A DNA stretch of 64,000 nucleotides from Acholoe squamosa (taxonomy: Eukaryota > Annelida > Polychaeta > Phyllodocida > Polynoidae), in NCBI GenBank assembly GCA_949317995.1, contig OX439038.1, positions 70,008,659-70,072,658 on the forward strand. Reading direction: 5' to 3'. A program made the position numbers and the translations under genes. Under the pieces are notes generated by a model that was given only the letters and a program-made list of their open reading frames with translations, was not told the origin of the DNA and ran no database searches. How positions within the stretch are numbered: position 1 is the stretch's first letter; the number at the start of each line of letters is the position of its first letter. Below, piece by piece: positions 12,197 through 25,740 of the stretch.

Positions 12197-15100
12197 CATG
12201 GTTGTTTTCCATGTTGTGATTTTTACTTTAAAAGACTCCCCCATATCGGTGTGCATAAAACCTTGAGGCATGGTGCTGCTTGTGCATGGTTTAAAGCATT
12301 GATCTCCATCGCATAATACAAACATTTACAATATATAGAATCAGGAAAGCATAAAACAGCCAGTGTAGCGGCTTCACTCCACCCTGACCTCAGGCTATAC
12401 AAACATTGTAAGCAGCAGGTGTGTGCTCTTACCCATCTATGTCTGTGTATGAACAGAACCTGGAGGAGCTTAAAACCTTTATGGACCACATAATGACTCA
12501 ATGTGCTTGTACTTAAGTTGTCACGATACATCAATTCAGTTATGGTAGATGATTCACTAACAGTGCATCATGTCACCCCTACAATGGTGTATCAACCGTA
12601 CAGACTCTACATCAACCGTACAGACTCTACATCTTGCATGACAGAGTACCTTGAAATTTAGTTCTGATGACGACAACATGTGTATGACGCATTTAGAGCA
12701 TTATGCAGACCTTAGAGAGGTATCAAGCTCTCACTGTATACTGAACTGCTCAAGGAGCAACATCTGAACAACAAACTTAAATAAAAGCAGAAGATAAACT
12801 CTTTCAGGATGAAATATTGCACGACTCCTTTGTAGCGTATAAGTATAGCCTTGGCCGCAACAGCAGTCTAACCTCTTTAGTTTGATGAGCTAAAACTGAG
12901 CTAAGAATATGTGTGTGCATCTGGTTGTCTCAGGAATAGTTATCTGCCTCGGAGAGCAACAGAGTGGTGAATAGGGATGTCATTGACATTTTTGTTGATT
13001 CTGATTATCACAATTTATGGTCTTGATATTCCGATTTTCCCGATTTTATGATGCAGGTGAGCTATGGGTAAATTGATCTCAAAGGACCAGATATGGTGGG
13101 GGGGATTAAGTGAGGCTTTTGTTTGCAGAAATGCTAAGCTACACTAACCCAAAGATCATAATGATGTTTGAGAATGAAATCTGAAAAATGTGCACTGCAA
13201 ATCAGAAGAGAAACCATAGCAAAACAATGTTATTTTATTATAAAATGTATACATTGGTATTTGAGCATTTTCCATTGTTATCAGCTGTTATCATATGAAC
13301 ATGTTTCTCTTGGTATCTGGTATTTCAAATTCAGATGCCATGTGTTATGATCGATTTTCGGCCCAAATATTTAGTAAATTATGATTTTGAACATTGCTAG
13401 ACATATGGATCTTCATGTTATGTTGACACACAATGGGTGAATGGATTTTTATTGAAAAAGTTCTCAGAGCAATTATATTGTGTCAAGCTTTAACAAAGCC
13501 CTGAAACTAGTTAAGATTTTTGGCACAGAAAGTTATAAATGATTTTTGGTAGGAAACCCCATAAATGAAATTACGATTTCAGTTTGTCCATTGTTTACTG
13601 TCACTCTTTAGGTGCACAATAGGTGAGGTATCAATTCAAGAGGAGAAGATCCACAACGGTGGTTTAACATTTACTGTTCTAAGAGCATCAGGAAAATGCA
13701 GACACCCTCTACCTCATTGTATTCGCTGCCATGCAAGCTTTAATGTGATACCAAACATGCCTATATATTTCTTGAGATGTTAGGAGTTTTATTCAATTTT
13801 TTCATTTTTTTTAGAACCTCATGACCTAAATGCCGTACTCGCCTGGAACAATAGGTCTTTGAATGAGCACTTGTTTTGTATGCGCATCAATGTTGGCATT
13901 AATATTGAAGTGGGCACTTTACATCATGACCTGAATTTATGTTTCAATATTGGGGCATAGGCCAATTAAGATGGCTAATCAACCAGGCACTTAGAGAGTC
14001 CACCGCAGCATCAAAACCCATTCCTGACTGTAGGATGTCCAATGGCAAAGAGAACTTCGGTATGATGCACCCATGAAATACTGGGAGGTAACCTGCCAGG
14101 AGCTTAGTTCAAAACATACTGGGATCCCAACCCCAGCGATCTTAGTGTAGGCACATATCATAAGACCTGGCTGGTCTACCCTATGTAATGCAGTGGTTGC
14201 AGGCCTGTCCAGAATAGCTAGTCCTGGGATCACTCCACTATTCCATTTCCACTACTAAGATCACTGCGATCTTAGTGAAAGAAATGCATAGTGGTTTCAC
14301 CTGAGTACAAGTGCACTTACAGGGAACACTCCTGATCGAAAGAGTGAATAGCCTGCTGCATACATAAAGAGGGGAGGGAGGACGTTTGCTGAGTGTCCTT
14401 GAGGACTCTTAGGGCTACTCATGTGTTAAGTGCACTGTAAGGTAATTCTTCCCTTCTCTCTCTTTGTCCTGGGGGGAGGGCACAATGCTTCTAATAGGCA
14501 AGCATAAATCATACATTCATGGGAACAACTCTTGAATACTGTACGGGGGTCAACTGCACCCTATGCTCTTTTGTTAGCCCATATGGGGATGAGGAACGAT
14601 GGTATAAGCACTCTTGTGAAGAAGAGTGACTTCACAGCTATTCCTTTATTTTAGGACTCTTACCCCTGTGCCTAGTCAGTTCTTCTTTGAATAGTGTAGG
14701 AGGGCTGAGGCGATGCGATCTTAGTGCTGGCTAGGATATGTGAACCCAGTCAACTCTTAAGATCACTTAATAGGATAAGGCTGATTTATTCCTAAGATCG
14801 CTGGGGTTGTGATCCCAGGATGTTTTGAATTAAGCTCCTGTATTGCTTTTATATTTCATTAAAGCTATTTAGGCGTGTATCAATCCAATAAAGTATGAAT
14901 GTATTTTAGCAGAGTACCTTACCAGGCTTTATTCCTAGATCATGATGACAAATAGGCATTATATGAAACACACCTGATGTCTATCTGAGGAACCCGTCTG
15001 CTTTGTACCTCTTGCTGATGTTCAGATTACAATACTTTGCTGCTGATGTTCAGATTACAATACTTTAGCCAGGAAAAGGGGTAGAGCACATTTCACAAGT

Positions 15101-15225
15101 TATAAAATATTTACCTGTTATTTTCTATGTGTATGTGAAGTCCTATCAGGTGACCTTGTAATATTTCAGGTACTCGGCACGTATTACATACACATCAATT
15201 GAAACATAAAATATAGATATTTGGG
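12197..15225. repeat. Tandem segmental duplication, copy B
   Basis: The partner of copy A at 9685-12150. It is longer because it carries about 1 kb of extra DNA at 12975-13980 and a TIR element at 14097-14840. Colinear blocks continue after each insertion, for example TGTATCAATCCAATAAAGTA near 14876 against 11777 in copy A. It holds no gene. Confidence 0.75.
14097..14840. mobile_element. Non-autonomous DNA transposon with ~47-bp terminal inverted repeats
   Basis: The left end CAGGAGCTTAGTTCAAAACA (14097 on) is mirrored by the right end ending TTGAATTAAGCTCCTG at 14840. About 47 of 50 positions pair. CGATCTTAGTG-like words recur inside (near 14138, 14268 and 14717), as subterminal repeats often do. 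Copy A lacks the element at its equivalent position (11742, ...TTGCCAG then TATTGCATT), which gives a paralogous empty site. The target-site duplication is unclear. No transposase is present. Confidence 0.85.
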
Positions 15226-15499
15226 TGATTGGGTATGGGGAAGCAGGGAAATACTACCTATGTTAGATGATAGCTGCAAGGAGCAAAGTAATTTCTGTGT
15301 GGGGGTTTTCATACATCTATTGAAAACAAGGATGGAGAGATACACATTACTGTTCTCCCTATACTTACTAATACTTAATGGAGCACATAAATCTGCAGAG
15401 TATGAGGGTCTCTGTGCATAGAATTGATATCATAAACCGTCAGGACAGCAAAGTGCTAAAATTAGTAGGGAGGCAAAATCTCAAAAGGGGCTTAGAAAG

Positions 15500-15625
15500 C
15501 ACCTTATGAGGAACGGAATGCTAGGGGGTGGCATCCAAGCCAGACTTGAAGTATGGTGCATACTGATCAACTTTCAGGTGGATGCCACATGCAAAAATCG
15601 TTTTTCTCTGAAATAGGGCCCGATA
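15500..15625. repeat. Dispersed repeat, inverted relative to ~19600-19740
   Basis: The words GGGGGTGGCATCCAAGCCAG, TACTGATCAACTTTC and CGTTTTTCTCTGAAATAGGG read here appear on the opposite strand at 19615-19740 in the reverse order. It abuts a LINE fragment. Confidence 0.75.
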
Positions 15626-15639
15626 AAGGTAGCCATTAC

Positions 15640-15853
15640 AAAAATTCTTGTCTCTATCATCAAGGCTGTTTGTAACAAAGCTATGGTCCAGTTTTTCTAG
15701 CAGCTTGCCTGGTATAGGCAGCAGGCTGACTGGGCACCAATTGGAGAGCTCCGAGAGGGAGCCAGATTTGGGTATCGGGATGACCATGTCTATTGATAAC
15801 TTTGGCCACCTCTTCATGAGAGAAGACTGGCTTACCCTGGGGCCAGAGTGCAT
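15640..15853 (-). pseudogene. LINE reverse transcriptase fragment
   Basis: Read on the - strand, the frame gives VIPIPKSGSLSELSNWCPVSLLPIPGKLLEKLDH. This is the very conserved opening block of non-LTR RTs ('P+PK.g....n.RP+sLL....K..Ek'), with the usual Arg of NWRPVS changed to Cys. About 70 codons survive; the rest of the RT is absent. Confidence 0.8.
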
Positions 15854-15863
15854 TAATGCATAA

Positions 15864-18535
15864 GCGAGATAGAAAGTGTTAGTTCTGGTATAAAGGTTAC
15901 TTACAATTACTGTATGAGGGCTTTGTTTCAGATTACTCAGGAAAACACAGTTAGAGCTAGAGACAGACTCTGACTTTGAAAGGGAAGGGTGGCAGGAATA
16001 AATAGTAAATGTGTATGCTATTCACCAGTATGTGGTCATACAGCTGCTGTACCTTTTGTCACTTTAATACTTGATGCCTTTTACTACATATTCCTCTGAA
16101 CCTTTTTTTTCAGTGTTACATTGTTATAGATGTTATTAAGTGAATACTATTTTACTTCATTACACTGTTCACTATTATATGTAAATATGTACGGGTGGAA
16201 AATATTTTTCTGGTGGATGGAATCAAAGTCAAACCTGCCAACAAGCCGATTGACTTTTCTTTACTATGCCCACATCGATATGTCCCAATGTTTTGCAGCC
16301 ATAAGCATTTTCTTAATGGGTAAAACTCTACTGATTGTAATGATAGTTGCCACACGGCTAATGAGCTATATTCCTAGTTTTAAGTTAAATCTCACATTTA
16401 TATGAAATACATATCAATAAGTGACTCTCATACGCACACTATGTGCCAACCCAATAGACACGGCATAGAATGCCTGGACAAAACTGAACTATAAAGGACC
16501 ATTCAGAAATTGATACACATGTTTATTTATGATGAAAACTAGTTAAAACCATATGTCTAAAGGCAACAGATTGCTATCCACCATTTTCGATTCGATTCAG
16601 TGTAAGAATTACCTTACGACCACCTTCCATGTGAGATTACATTGAATAAAAGAAGTCACTTGACTTCATTGAAACGATAAAAAGATGGCATTTCTGGTGT
16701 CCAAAGCCATCATCCTGAAGACCACCAATAACCATTGAAGATGGGATATGTAATGATACCATATGACAGGAAATCTTGTGCAAAATGCAAATCAATAGAT
16801 CTTGAATAAGCATCTGAAATAATTATTGCTCCTCATGGTCACTGTGAACCCATATATCAATATAGCTGAGACTGGGGCCTTTATCTCCTGGGTTCTAGAC
16901 AAAAGCAAATATGACAAGAGCAAGCTAGAAAGAGAAATGAGAATAATATTGTGATATAGGTACTTAAGTTTGTACAAGATCAATATTGGACTGACATATC
17001 CAAATAAGCCTATGATCTTGCTACATATCCAAATATCAATGTCTGTCTTCTGTCATAGGTACTAACCTAGCCAATGACATCTATTCATGTGCATTTCCAG
17101 ATTTGAGGGTAATGTATATTCATCTGATTCTTGTAAGATGCAACAAAAGTAATCTACCATGTAATAGGCAGATGTCGAATCATCAGAGAATAAAGCAAGC
17201 AATATAATATCCATATCACCAATTTGATGGCTGACATATTCCATGATGGAGATCTGTTCACACTTTTAGGTTAATACACATGATGGGCAGGGCTTTGGAT
17301 GGATAACTGAAGCACAAATGTAAGTTTTCTTTTGTACAGCAGGAATGCATTCCTGAACGATTGCAAAGATATATGTATTGTTGAATTTTCTTGTATTGCT
17401 TTTTTCCCCAATTTTCTAAAACAATCATTTTATATTTCATACCACACAATAGCACAATACCACTCACATTCTCAAAAAGATAATAGACCCTACTGAGGCA
17501 CAAGTAGGAATAGCTAAATTAGGGGGTAATTCTTAGATTACCAGACACCAGTGCATTGATAGACAATGAACATGTGCTCTAGCAATAGTGGTCATAACCA
17601 GCAAAAAGGCCAAAGTAACCTGGTCTAAATATTGTTTTACTGAGGAACAATCTTCAAAGTATGCCCTGTTGCGATTGATTTTATGTTGTCACATATCATT
17701 TTGTATATAATAAATGGTTCCTTGGAAGAAATACATATAGATTGGCAATGTTTTAGGATAACTGCACCGTTTCAAGCTTGCTGCAATGTAGCTATAGGTG
17801 TTCTCTGGGTTAACTCCCTCGGCAGAGTCAGGGATTGACTACAGTGGTCAAGTCAAGATCCTGCATGATAAAGATGAAGTTATTCTATTCATTGGATTGA
17901 TTATGAGAAGGCACATAGGAAGCAACCATCTATTGATAGGGCCCAAAGATTTCAAGCGCTTCCTATCCCCCCCCATTCCCTGTGGGCCAAAGGTTATAAC
18001 CATGCCAGTTCATGTGTTACACAAATGAATATACAGGCATACCTCCCTGGGCCGCTGGTATAGCATGCATGCCCGCTTATAGTATTATGTGATACCTCTC
18101 CAACCTGTAGGTCATGTTTTAATTGTGTTTTCACACCTACAATGCCCAATGGCACCGCAGCTACCTGTTAGGCAGTCAGTGAGTGTTTTAAACCTCACCA
18201 ACCCACCCACAATATCAGCCAGCCACCTGTATGCCCCCCACCTCTTCCTAATCACCTTGTAATAGTTGCTACATCATAATCATTAACCATGACAATACAA
18301 TTCATCTCAGCTACACTGAACTTAACTTGATATATCAAATACATGTGTCCTCGTTTCCAGGGGCATCTTCATTGATTTCTAAATTTCATTTACCCTAAAA
18401 TGGTCAGGACCTGAAAAACCCATAATAAGAAAGACTAATTTTATTACTAAATCCTAAAAGTATGTATTACATATCTTTGGGATGTACATTCAGACATATA
18501 GTAACAATTGTGAATCTTGGTAGATGCTATCATGG
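15864..18535. other. Intronic DNA without recognised features
   Basis: AT-rich. Open frames at 16130-16405, 16792-16983, 17062-17244, 17258-17503 and 17798-18028 have no recognisable domain or supporting context. Confidence 0.5.
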
Positions 18536-18539
18536 CTAT

Positions 18540-18718
18540 GATCTATGATAGGCCAATAAATAGGTAAAGGAGAGGAGGATTAATGCTCCTATCATGTTCC
18601 CAGAACCTGAAAATGTGGATACAGCCAAATGAAGTGAGTGTCTTCTGCCAATGATAGCAAAGATATGGTGTAAAACATCAATTTCTGTAATGGCTTCTTT
18701 GTCCACACCTATGGTAGG

Positions 18719-18787
<69 letters not shown>

Positions 18788-18910
18788 ACAGGAGAGGGAG
18801 AATAATGCTCCCATTATGTTCCTAGACACTGATAATGTGGATATAGCCACACTGAATGAATGTCTGTCAGCCTTATTTGGATGGCTATTGCATAAACAGT
18901 GAATTCTGGT
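18540..18910. repeat. ~240-bp repeat in two diverged copies around a (TA)n tract
   Basis: GGAGAGGAGGATTAATGCTC (about 18569 on) and ACAGGAGAGGGAGAATAATG (18787 on) start two related units that continue through ATGTGGATA.AGCCA. Between them 18719-18785 is (TA)n. A further relative lies at about 19505-19610. Confidence 0.75.
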
Positions 18911-18986
18911 AATGGTGACCTAAAATAGGCCTATACTAGGCCTAGCATGCATCTGAGAAAAATCAGGATGTCACCAATGAGTTCCT

Positions 18987-19513
18987 TATATGTGACAAAA
19001 CCTGGGAAAACCTAACATTACGGGGATTTAAAGCTATTTAGAGCCTCTAGGTGGCCCAGTCAAAAAGAACAAGAAGGCATATTTACTGTAACCTATCAGA
19101 ATACCTTCTATTGGTCTTCCCATGTATTTGGACAATCACAGACCCTAAATACTGGGCCAAGGCCTCATTTACAATACAGATAAGCATGTCATCATGCCCA
19201 ATATTGATGTTATCTGTGCAGGTTGACAGAATTTGGGATTTTCTTAGTTCAGGTATATCTATCTGGTTTGAGTAAGCAGTTGACCATGGTATATTAAATG
19301 AACCAATTAAACTATACTTGGTCTCATTGAAATGGGAAGGTCTCAAGGATCCTTTTGATATATCAATCATCAATATCTGCCAAGGGGAAGTGGGAGAAAG
19401 TTTCATGACAATGTGTTGGGTTATACCATGTTCAGCACTGGTTGTGCCCCTGGTGGCAATAAACAGCACTAAATCCCCATAATGTTAGGTTTTCCCACGT
19501 TTTGTCACATATA
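18987..19513. mobile_element. Non-autonomous TIR element, ~40-bp inverted ends
   Basis: The left end TATATGTGACAAAACCTGGG and the right end, read on the other strand as TATATGTGACAAAACGTGGG, match over about 43 bp with two mismatches and continue through CTAACATTA.GGGGATTTA. The outermost TATA may be target duplication or part of the ends. Inside on the - strand is an open frame of 128 codons (19083-19469) with no recognised domain; it may be captured sequence or chance. Confidence 0.75.
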
Positions 19514-19614
19514 GACCCTGAAAATGTGCTAGTAGACACTTTAAATGAATGTCTAGCATCATGTCTGCAAAGTTATAGCAAAGACAAGGAATTTTGGTAA
19601 TGGCTACCTTTATC

Positions 19615-19740
19615 AGGCCCTATTTCAGAGAGAAACGATTTTTGCACATGGCATCCACCCGAAAGTTGATCAGTATGGACCATACTTCAAGTCTGACTTG
19701 GATGCCACCCCCTAACATTCTGTCCCTCATGTGGCAAAAT
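19615..19740. repeat. Dispersed repeat, inverted copy of 15500-15625
   Basis: It carries CCCTATTTCAGAGAGAAACG and TTGATCAGTATGGACCATAC, mirrored at 15500-15625. The two copies form inverted arms 4 kb apart. Confidence 0.75.
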
Positions 19741-22225
19741 TTCAGTATCCTCCCTACTAAATGTGCTATGTAATGTGTCATCATGGTGCAAAAATATAAA
19801 CCCACTGGCCTCTGCCTCAAGGCGCTCTATCTACTGACTAGCTTGAAAAGCTCACATGTTGATATAATTATTGGTCAATAGATGTTTAATTGAATTCTCC
19901 TTTTGCTGTCATTGCTTTTCAGTTGTTGAAGGCCTTACTGAGAATTCAAAGCATTGAATCGGACAAACCAGGTGTGTGTTATATTTGGCCATCAGATTCC
20001 ATCAAAAACTATTAATTGAGGATCACTATAATCTCTCTTCGATAACATCCAACATGTTAGAAAAATACTTTGGTTGACATTAATCGACTTTTAAAAAGGA
20101 AGATGGGAAGTTCAAGAGGCACATTCAAAGTAGTCATCAGTCCAGTGGTAGGTCAGTACTTGCTGGCCCAACATACAGAGTACTAAATATAACTCACTAG
20201 TGTTGTATTGGCGTATTATAGGTTTATCATAACGACAAGGAAGCATAAACCTTAATGCAATATGTATTCTTTTAAACCTTAGGTAGGTGAATTGAACACA
20301 TACACTACATATAACTCTCGCTTTAGGAAGACTAAAAATTATTTTGGATAAAAGCCTGTTTTATAGAGGTCCATTTGTGGTGAGGTCATTAAGCCTTTAT
20401 AGTCTTTTAGAGATCTTGCACAAAGGTACCACATAAATGTTGTCTTAAAGAATGGCATTTAAATGATTCAACCATTATCCCCGCAAATAATTCTTAGTGG
20501 CCCTCCCATTCACATTAAACACCTTCATAATACACACACATTTCATTATATCGCCCATTTGCCATAAAAAATGCATAAAACACGAACACAGGACAGGCTT
20601 TTGTCATAAAATGATCAATACCTTAATCAACCCGGCCACCACACCAGTGGCTGAGCAAATCGCAATAATTTTCTTTCCGTTTGGGGTTGTGACTGGCAAT
20701 TCCGTTCCCCCTGTTTGCCCAAATATCGACTTGGTGCTTTTGAAATCGTGCCGCAGGTTTTACTCTCACCTAGCTGCGTCTATTTGTAATGGGAATGAAA
20801 AACGGAAAAGGGAAACCTCTAGTTTCTCTTCTTTTTCATTCAAGGTAAAGGAACTCATTGTGGACCCAATTTAATGGCGGTGGAGGCTGCCACAGAAACC
20901 AGCGGTGTAACATTAAATGTTGGAGAAGATGCTGATAGAAGTCTCAATATCTGCTGTTTAGGTGGAGTCTATTTCTATCATTATTTACTTGAGGAGGATA
21001 CATAGAAGCAATAAGAAGGATGGGTATTATTACAACTGAGAGGTGGAAAAGGATGACAGACAAGGCATAGGGGGCCTACCTTAAATTAACAGGCTTTATT
21101 TGTCTATAAACCTACCATTAAGTTTGGGTCATTGAATTCTGTGAGCAAAATGTCATGTATAGCTTACTATTAGTGATTTCTCAGAGTTTTGGCCAAAGAG
21201 TGCATGCATGCTCTAATGTAGTCATATGTGGAGGGATTGTTTGGCAATACAGTGAAAATGAGTTAGTCCATTCTCTTACAAATCAGTGCTCTCTGAAAGT
21301 TTTTAGCAGGTTCTTCCTCGTTTTCTTTTGGCAAGACCTCCAGAATAATCAAGGCTGCAAAGCAAGACACAAATAAAAGAGAATGGAGCAACTATCTCTA
21401 AAGAGGGATTAAAGACCCAAGACTGTAGTGTTGAAATGGGCAGTGTGGCTAAGAAAAGAGTGAGGAGTATTGAGTACACAGAATGCACTGATTGGCTGGA
21501 CAGGTGTAAAATAGATTGTGTACGGAGCAGGGGTTTGTACAGGAGGAAACGAGTCCTCCACCTACAGGCTATAGCATGTTCACGTGACGTGTCCATATAT
21601 ATATATACTGACATAGCCTACACAGACAGACTTAAACCTTTAATGGCTGAACAATGTTTAATACAACTCTGACCAGTTTGCCATCGTCCAGTGTGTATGA
21701 TTGCAGCCCTACTAACCAATGAAGTATCTTCGTTCTTCGCATGGGCAATGCCCATACCGCGCATGCGTAAAGAGGGTCATGCCCGTTGGAGGTGTATGAT
21801 GGGGTGACGATCTCCTAGCAGCATCTAGTCAATCGCGTGTGAATCTGTTCTTACTTTAGTCCTTTACCTTGCACGTTGCATGCTGTTCATTGCTGGTTTC
21901 TTATAGCCCAAGATGAAAGAAGGTCTTAACAGATTTGGCATTACACTCACAAGGCCTATGTAATGACTGTTGATTGAAAGGAATGCACTGCTGCAGTCTA
22001 TCTGCTCCACGATCTAAATACCACAGGGTTAAGCTTTCCCTAACTCCTCTATCAGACGAGTGACATTCTCTGCCTTGGAATTTGCTTGGGTGAGCAAATG
22101 GATGGCTTAGACAATTAAATGCTCTGAAAAGAGGTTTCTTCTAATTCTTCTTTTTTTTTTTTTTTTTTTTTTTTTGCATTACGTCAACATTGCGCAGTTG
22201 ATTTCGGAAGTGACATCATATACAT
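19741..22225. other. Intronic DNA without recognised genes
   Basis: AT-rich. Contains a short TA tract near 21590-21610 and a poly-T run at about 22150-22176. Open frames at 20497-20874, 21155-21376 and 21303-21672 show no domain. Confidence 0.5.
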
Positions 22226-22273
22226 ATCAGTACATCATGACGGGCATTATAATGCCCGTCATGATGTACTGAT
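22226..22273. repeat. 48-bp perfect palindrome with no spacer
   Basis: 22226-22249 is the exact reverse complement of 22250-22273, centred on ATTATAAT. Each arm contains CATCATGACGGGCAT. Words of this kind (CATCATG, GGGCAT) are scattered through the window's repeats, so it may be the tip-to-tip remnant of a foldback element. Confidence 0.95.
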
Positions 22274-23676
22274 GCAATCCTTGCGAGTTACTCACCAGCT
22301 TGGCATCTGCAGCAAATAAGCTTGAAGCCTCAGGGATTATGGGGCTCTCAAAGGGTGATGGGTTGGGGTGATGGTCAGAGTGGGGGAATGAGTGTACAAT
22401 GATGACAGGGTCCCGGATTCATATCCGCAGTTTTACCAGGCTAAATATGGGAAGGCCATGACGAGTGCTTCTCTTATGAACTGACCAATAAGGTGCCCTG
22501 TACCAAATGGGAACTGACCAACAAGGTCTGCCACCTAAATATGCACTATCCATATTTGTACCCACTATGGTATGGCAGACTCCCTGTACAGTACTAGTAG
22601 ACAAGTATACACATATATAGATCTCTCTTATAGATATTTTAGATTGCTCTCAAGTTAGAATGTCTGGAAATCAAAGGTAGATCATTAGGTAGGGAGCTAA
22701 GCCTTTTTATTGGATACCCGGTAACAAAAGTGTTCCATGTACATTAAATGAGAGCTAAGTTGATTCCGATTGGAAGTGCCCATTAGAGGAGAATGCAGGC
22801 ACACAGAGGAACAATGCACTATACAATCATATTTAAAGAGGCATGCTCTTCCCTACACTGCTACAACCTACGACATAATTCCACAAAAACATTGCTCTAT
22901 AAGAAAAAAAAATCAATTACCAGTAGTTAATGTTTCAGGCCGCTTGGCTAAAAACTTCGCAAAGTTCCTAATGCAAAATTGGCTGAAAACTTCACAAAAT
23001 TCTTAATGCAAACATTTAATCTGTAGAATCAAACCTTTTTTAACTGTAATTCTTTGGCAAAGCTCGTGAGAATCCACCAAATAGTGATTGCACCTAGCCT
23101 GTCCTAGGTCTATATGGATTGGTACACACCATCTTGCCTTCAGCCCCAGTGCACTTACCAACTATTCTCCAACCCCATACATACCAACTCTAACCCCCGG
23201 CCAAGTCTCTCAGCCTCCTGGCTCGGCTGATAACCCTCTTAAGGCCACCTGATTGCTTCAGGTTCATGTACATTTGGAGATATGCTGCTGAGTAACCTCT
23301 TAGGACCACAATGGTGCATCGTGCTGTATATTTAATTCAACTCCCTCGCATTGATATGATCCATGAATGCAGCGAATTACCAGTGATCCATTCATGCAGT
23401 TTACCTATTAATAGCCACAATGCATTAATACACAAGGTGCCCCTTAAAGGAGTAAGAAGTTGTACCAAACACACTTAGGTGTGCATGATAGACAGGCCAT
23501 CACCCGGTGAGCTGCTCATACAATGCACTAAGAGCTTACCACGAGCAGTTCCTCTCTCAGCAACAGTCTATAAAAGTTATAACCACACAGAAATAACCAC
23601 AGCCGCTTTTTTATTGGACCTACTATACTCTGGTACTGAAGAAGTAGTTGACGTGGCCATGGTACAGAAAGGAAGC
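22274..23676. other. Intronic DNA; short 36-bp duplication near 22937-23010
   Basis: GGCTAAAAACTTCGCAAAGT and GGCTGAAAACTTCACAAAAT begin two adjacent similar units at 22943 and 22981. No gene is recognised in the rest. Confidence 0.55.
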
Positions 23677-23925
23677 CCTGTGGGGTGTTTCAGAAGCCGG
23701 ACATGATAATGAACATTAAATATCTGTTTCTAAAACTGTTAGATTCTAAACTTACAACTGCAACCATTATCATCTCTCGCCAGTCATATAGTTATAGACA
23801 CAGTAAGATATTGGTAATGCTTTAGAAACACATGCAGTTATAAGCCTACAATCACTATTAAAACTACTATCATATCTCCTTATGACCGGTTGTAAACATT
23901 ACCTGCTTCTGAAACACCCCACTGG
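23677..23925. mobile_element. Small TIR element (249 bp)
   Basis: The left end CCTGTGGGGTGTTTCAGAAG (23677 on) is mirrored at the right end (23902-23925; CTTCTGAAACACCCCACTGG), with one mismatch in the first 21 bp. The interior has no coding capacity. Target duplication is not evident. Confidence 0.7.
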
Positions 23926-25039
23926 TGAGTTACTCATCAAGGCTGCATTCATGAATAATGGCGACAAATGCACATAGTTTGTGACTTTATAAAAGGGGAT
24001 GACATTCAATTGATAAGCTGACATATATAATAAGAGCCTCCAAACACCAGCTATATGCACCAAGAGATATAACGAAGAGTCCACTTGCAATATATAATAA
24101 ATCCATTTCATGAGTAATTTTTAGATTAAAAGACATTTGTCATTTTGAAGAATGTGATGGCCAGGTTGTTTTAGCTATAAATGATTAACGGGTCACAAAT
24201 AAAAACACCTACCAGAGTTTTTCTTTTCCGTGTATTTGTATTCTGAGAGAAAGTAGATGTTTTGGCTCTCATTATTTTGGGTAGAACAAAATAAATTTCC
24301 TAAAAAACTGTTTTCTGCAAACGCAATTCCAAAATGCCTGTATCTGCAAACTTATGATAACCATAATCGGCGTTTTTCCTGCTGTTATAATTATGTGACC
24401 ATTCCTGTATATGAGAAGGCCCTTTCTCGTCAGACATACTAATCTATCATAACAGAGGAGGCGAGAGTAGGGTCTCGGAATTCCGGAGACACATCCACTA
24501 TTGGACAGCAACTAGTTTATGCATACAACACAACTGAAAGAATGCTTTAGTAAATCAATAAATCACAATAACACACGTTTAGCAGACCTTGTGACAGTTG
24601 CATATTCAAATTACACCTACAGGCAGCAGTAGATGACAGCAGACCTGTTTGGATGGTTTATTTCCCTGAGTTTATTTCCTCCATTTCTCCCCTTGGCTGG
24701 AGCTCATGCTCAGAGGAGTCACTGATTATCTGCTCTGTTGAGTTGCTCGTTTCAGGGCGATCTATTTATAGCATCCAAAGGTTACACAGTAACCCAGTGT
24801 CATCTATAGCCAGAGGATGTCAGGTCCACTTGGTATTCAGTTGAGTAACTCTCTCCTGGTGAGTAACTCACCACTGCCGTATCTTATGTATCGCACCGAC
24901 CACAAGGAATTGACTCATGTAGGTTAATATCAAACTCGCCAACGTTGTATCTGCGGTCCCGATGTGGCCTTTAGAGGATATAGGTGGGCCACACCCATAA
25001 AAAGGTAGATTGAATAGATAACTAATAATAAATTCAGGA

Positions 25040-25668
25040 AACAGTGCCCTTTGTTCTCTCTTTATCCCTGTCTGTCTCTCTCTGTTCCTCTGTCTCTGTA
25101 TCTCTGTCTCTCTATCTCTCTATCTCTCTCCCTCTCCCCCCCTGCCCTGAACTGCCAGTTGGAATTAGAGTTCACATAGGGTCACTGATCATTCTGCCGC
25201 TAGATGTTCTTGCCGTCAATCATCCAGACAGAATGTATGTGAGTGTCAGAATGGGTGTGCAAGCAACATCGTGCAGGGAAGTGGGGGGAAAGTCCAGAGT
25301 CGGGCAGCTGATTAGAGCCATGCAGCATATCTGATCACTTACCCCTCTCAAATAACACGAATTCAGGATGTTTATGTGACATTTCCGTAATTACCTAAGA
25401 GAGATTTGTGAACGATAGCTATTTTGCAGTGCGATGCTGTGGAGCAGCTGCCATGGCTTCCAAATCATCAAACGTTTGACAACGTGTCTCCTGGCTGCAT
25501 TGATGTATGATGGTCTCAAGAATAACCAATAGGCATCATGCTTCATTGCACTATTCTGCTCTTCAATGCTTAAAAGAATATCGATGTATAGTAAGGAGCA
25601 AAATGAAACAATATTTCACCCAAAGTCTTTCTCTGCCTGTCTTTCTCTGTCTCTCTGTCTCTCTCCCT

Positions 25669-25729
<61 letters not shown>

Positions 25730-25740
25730 TCTCCTTCCTC
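25040..25740. repeat. CT-rich simple repeats
   Basis: TCTCTG/TCTC tracts at 25061-25137 and a longer (CT)n tract at about 25630-25735. Serine-leucine or Arg-Glu reading frames across them are artefacts of the repeat. Confidence 0.9.

Noticed and set aside
18651-18902. Open frames rich in Tyr-Ile repeats
   Set aside because: They are the translation of the (TA)n tract on both strands.
20497-20874. 125-codon open frame as a host gene
   Set aside because: No recognised domain, no splice or conservation evidence, and intronic position; left as chance.
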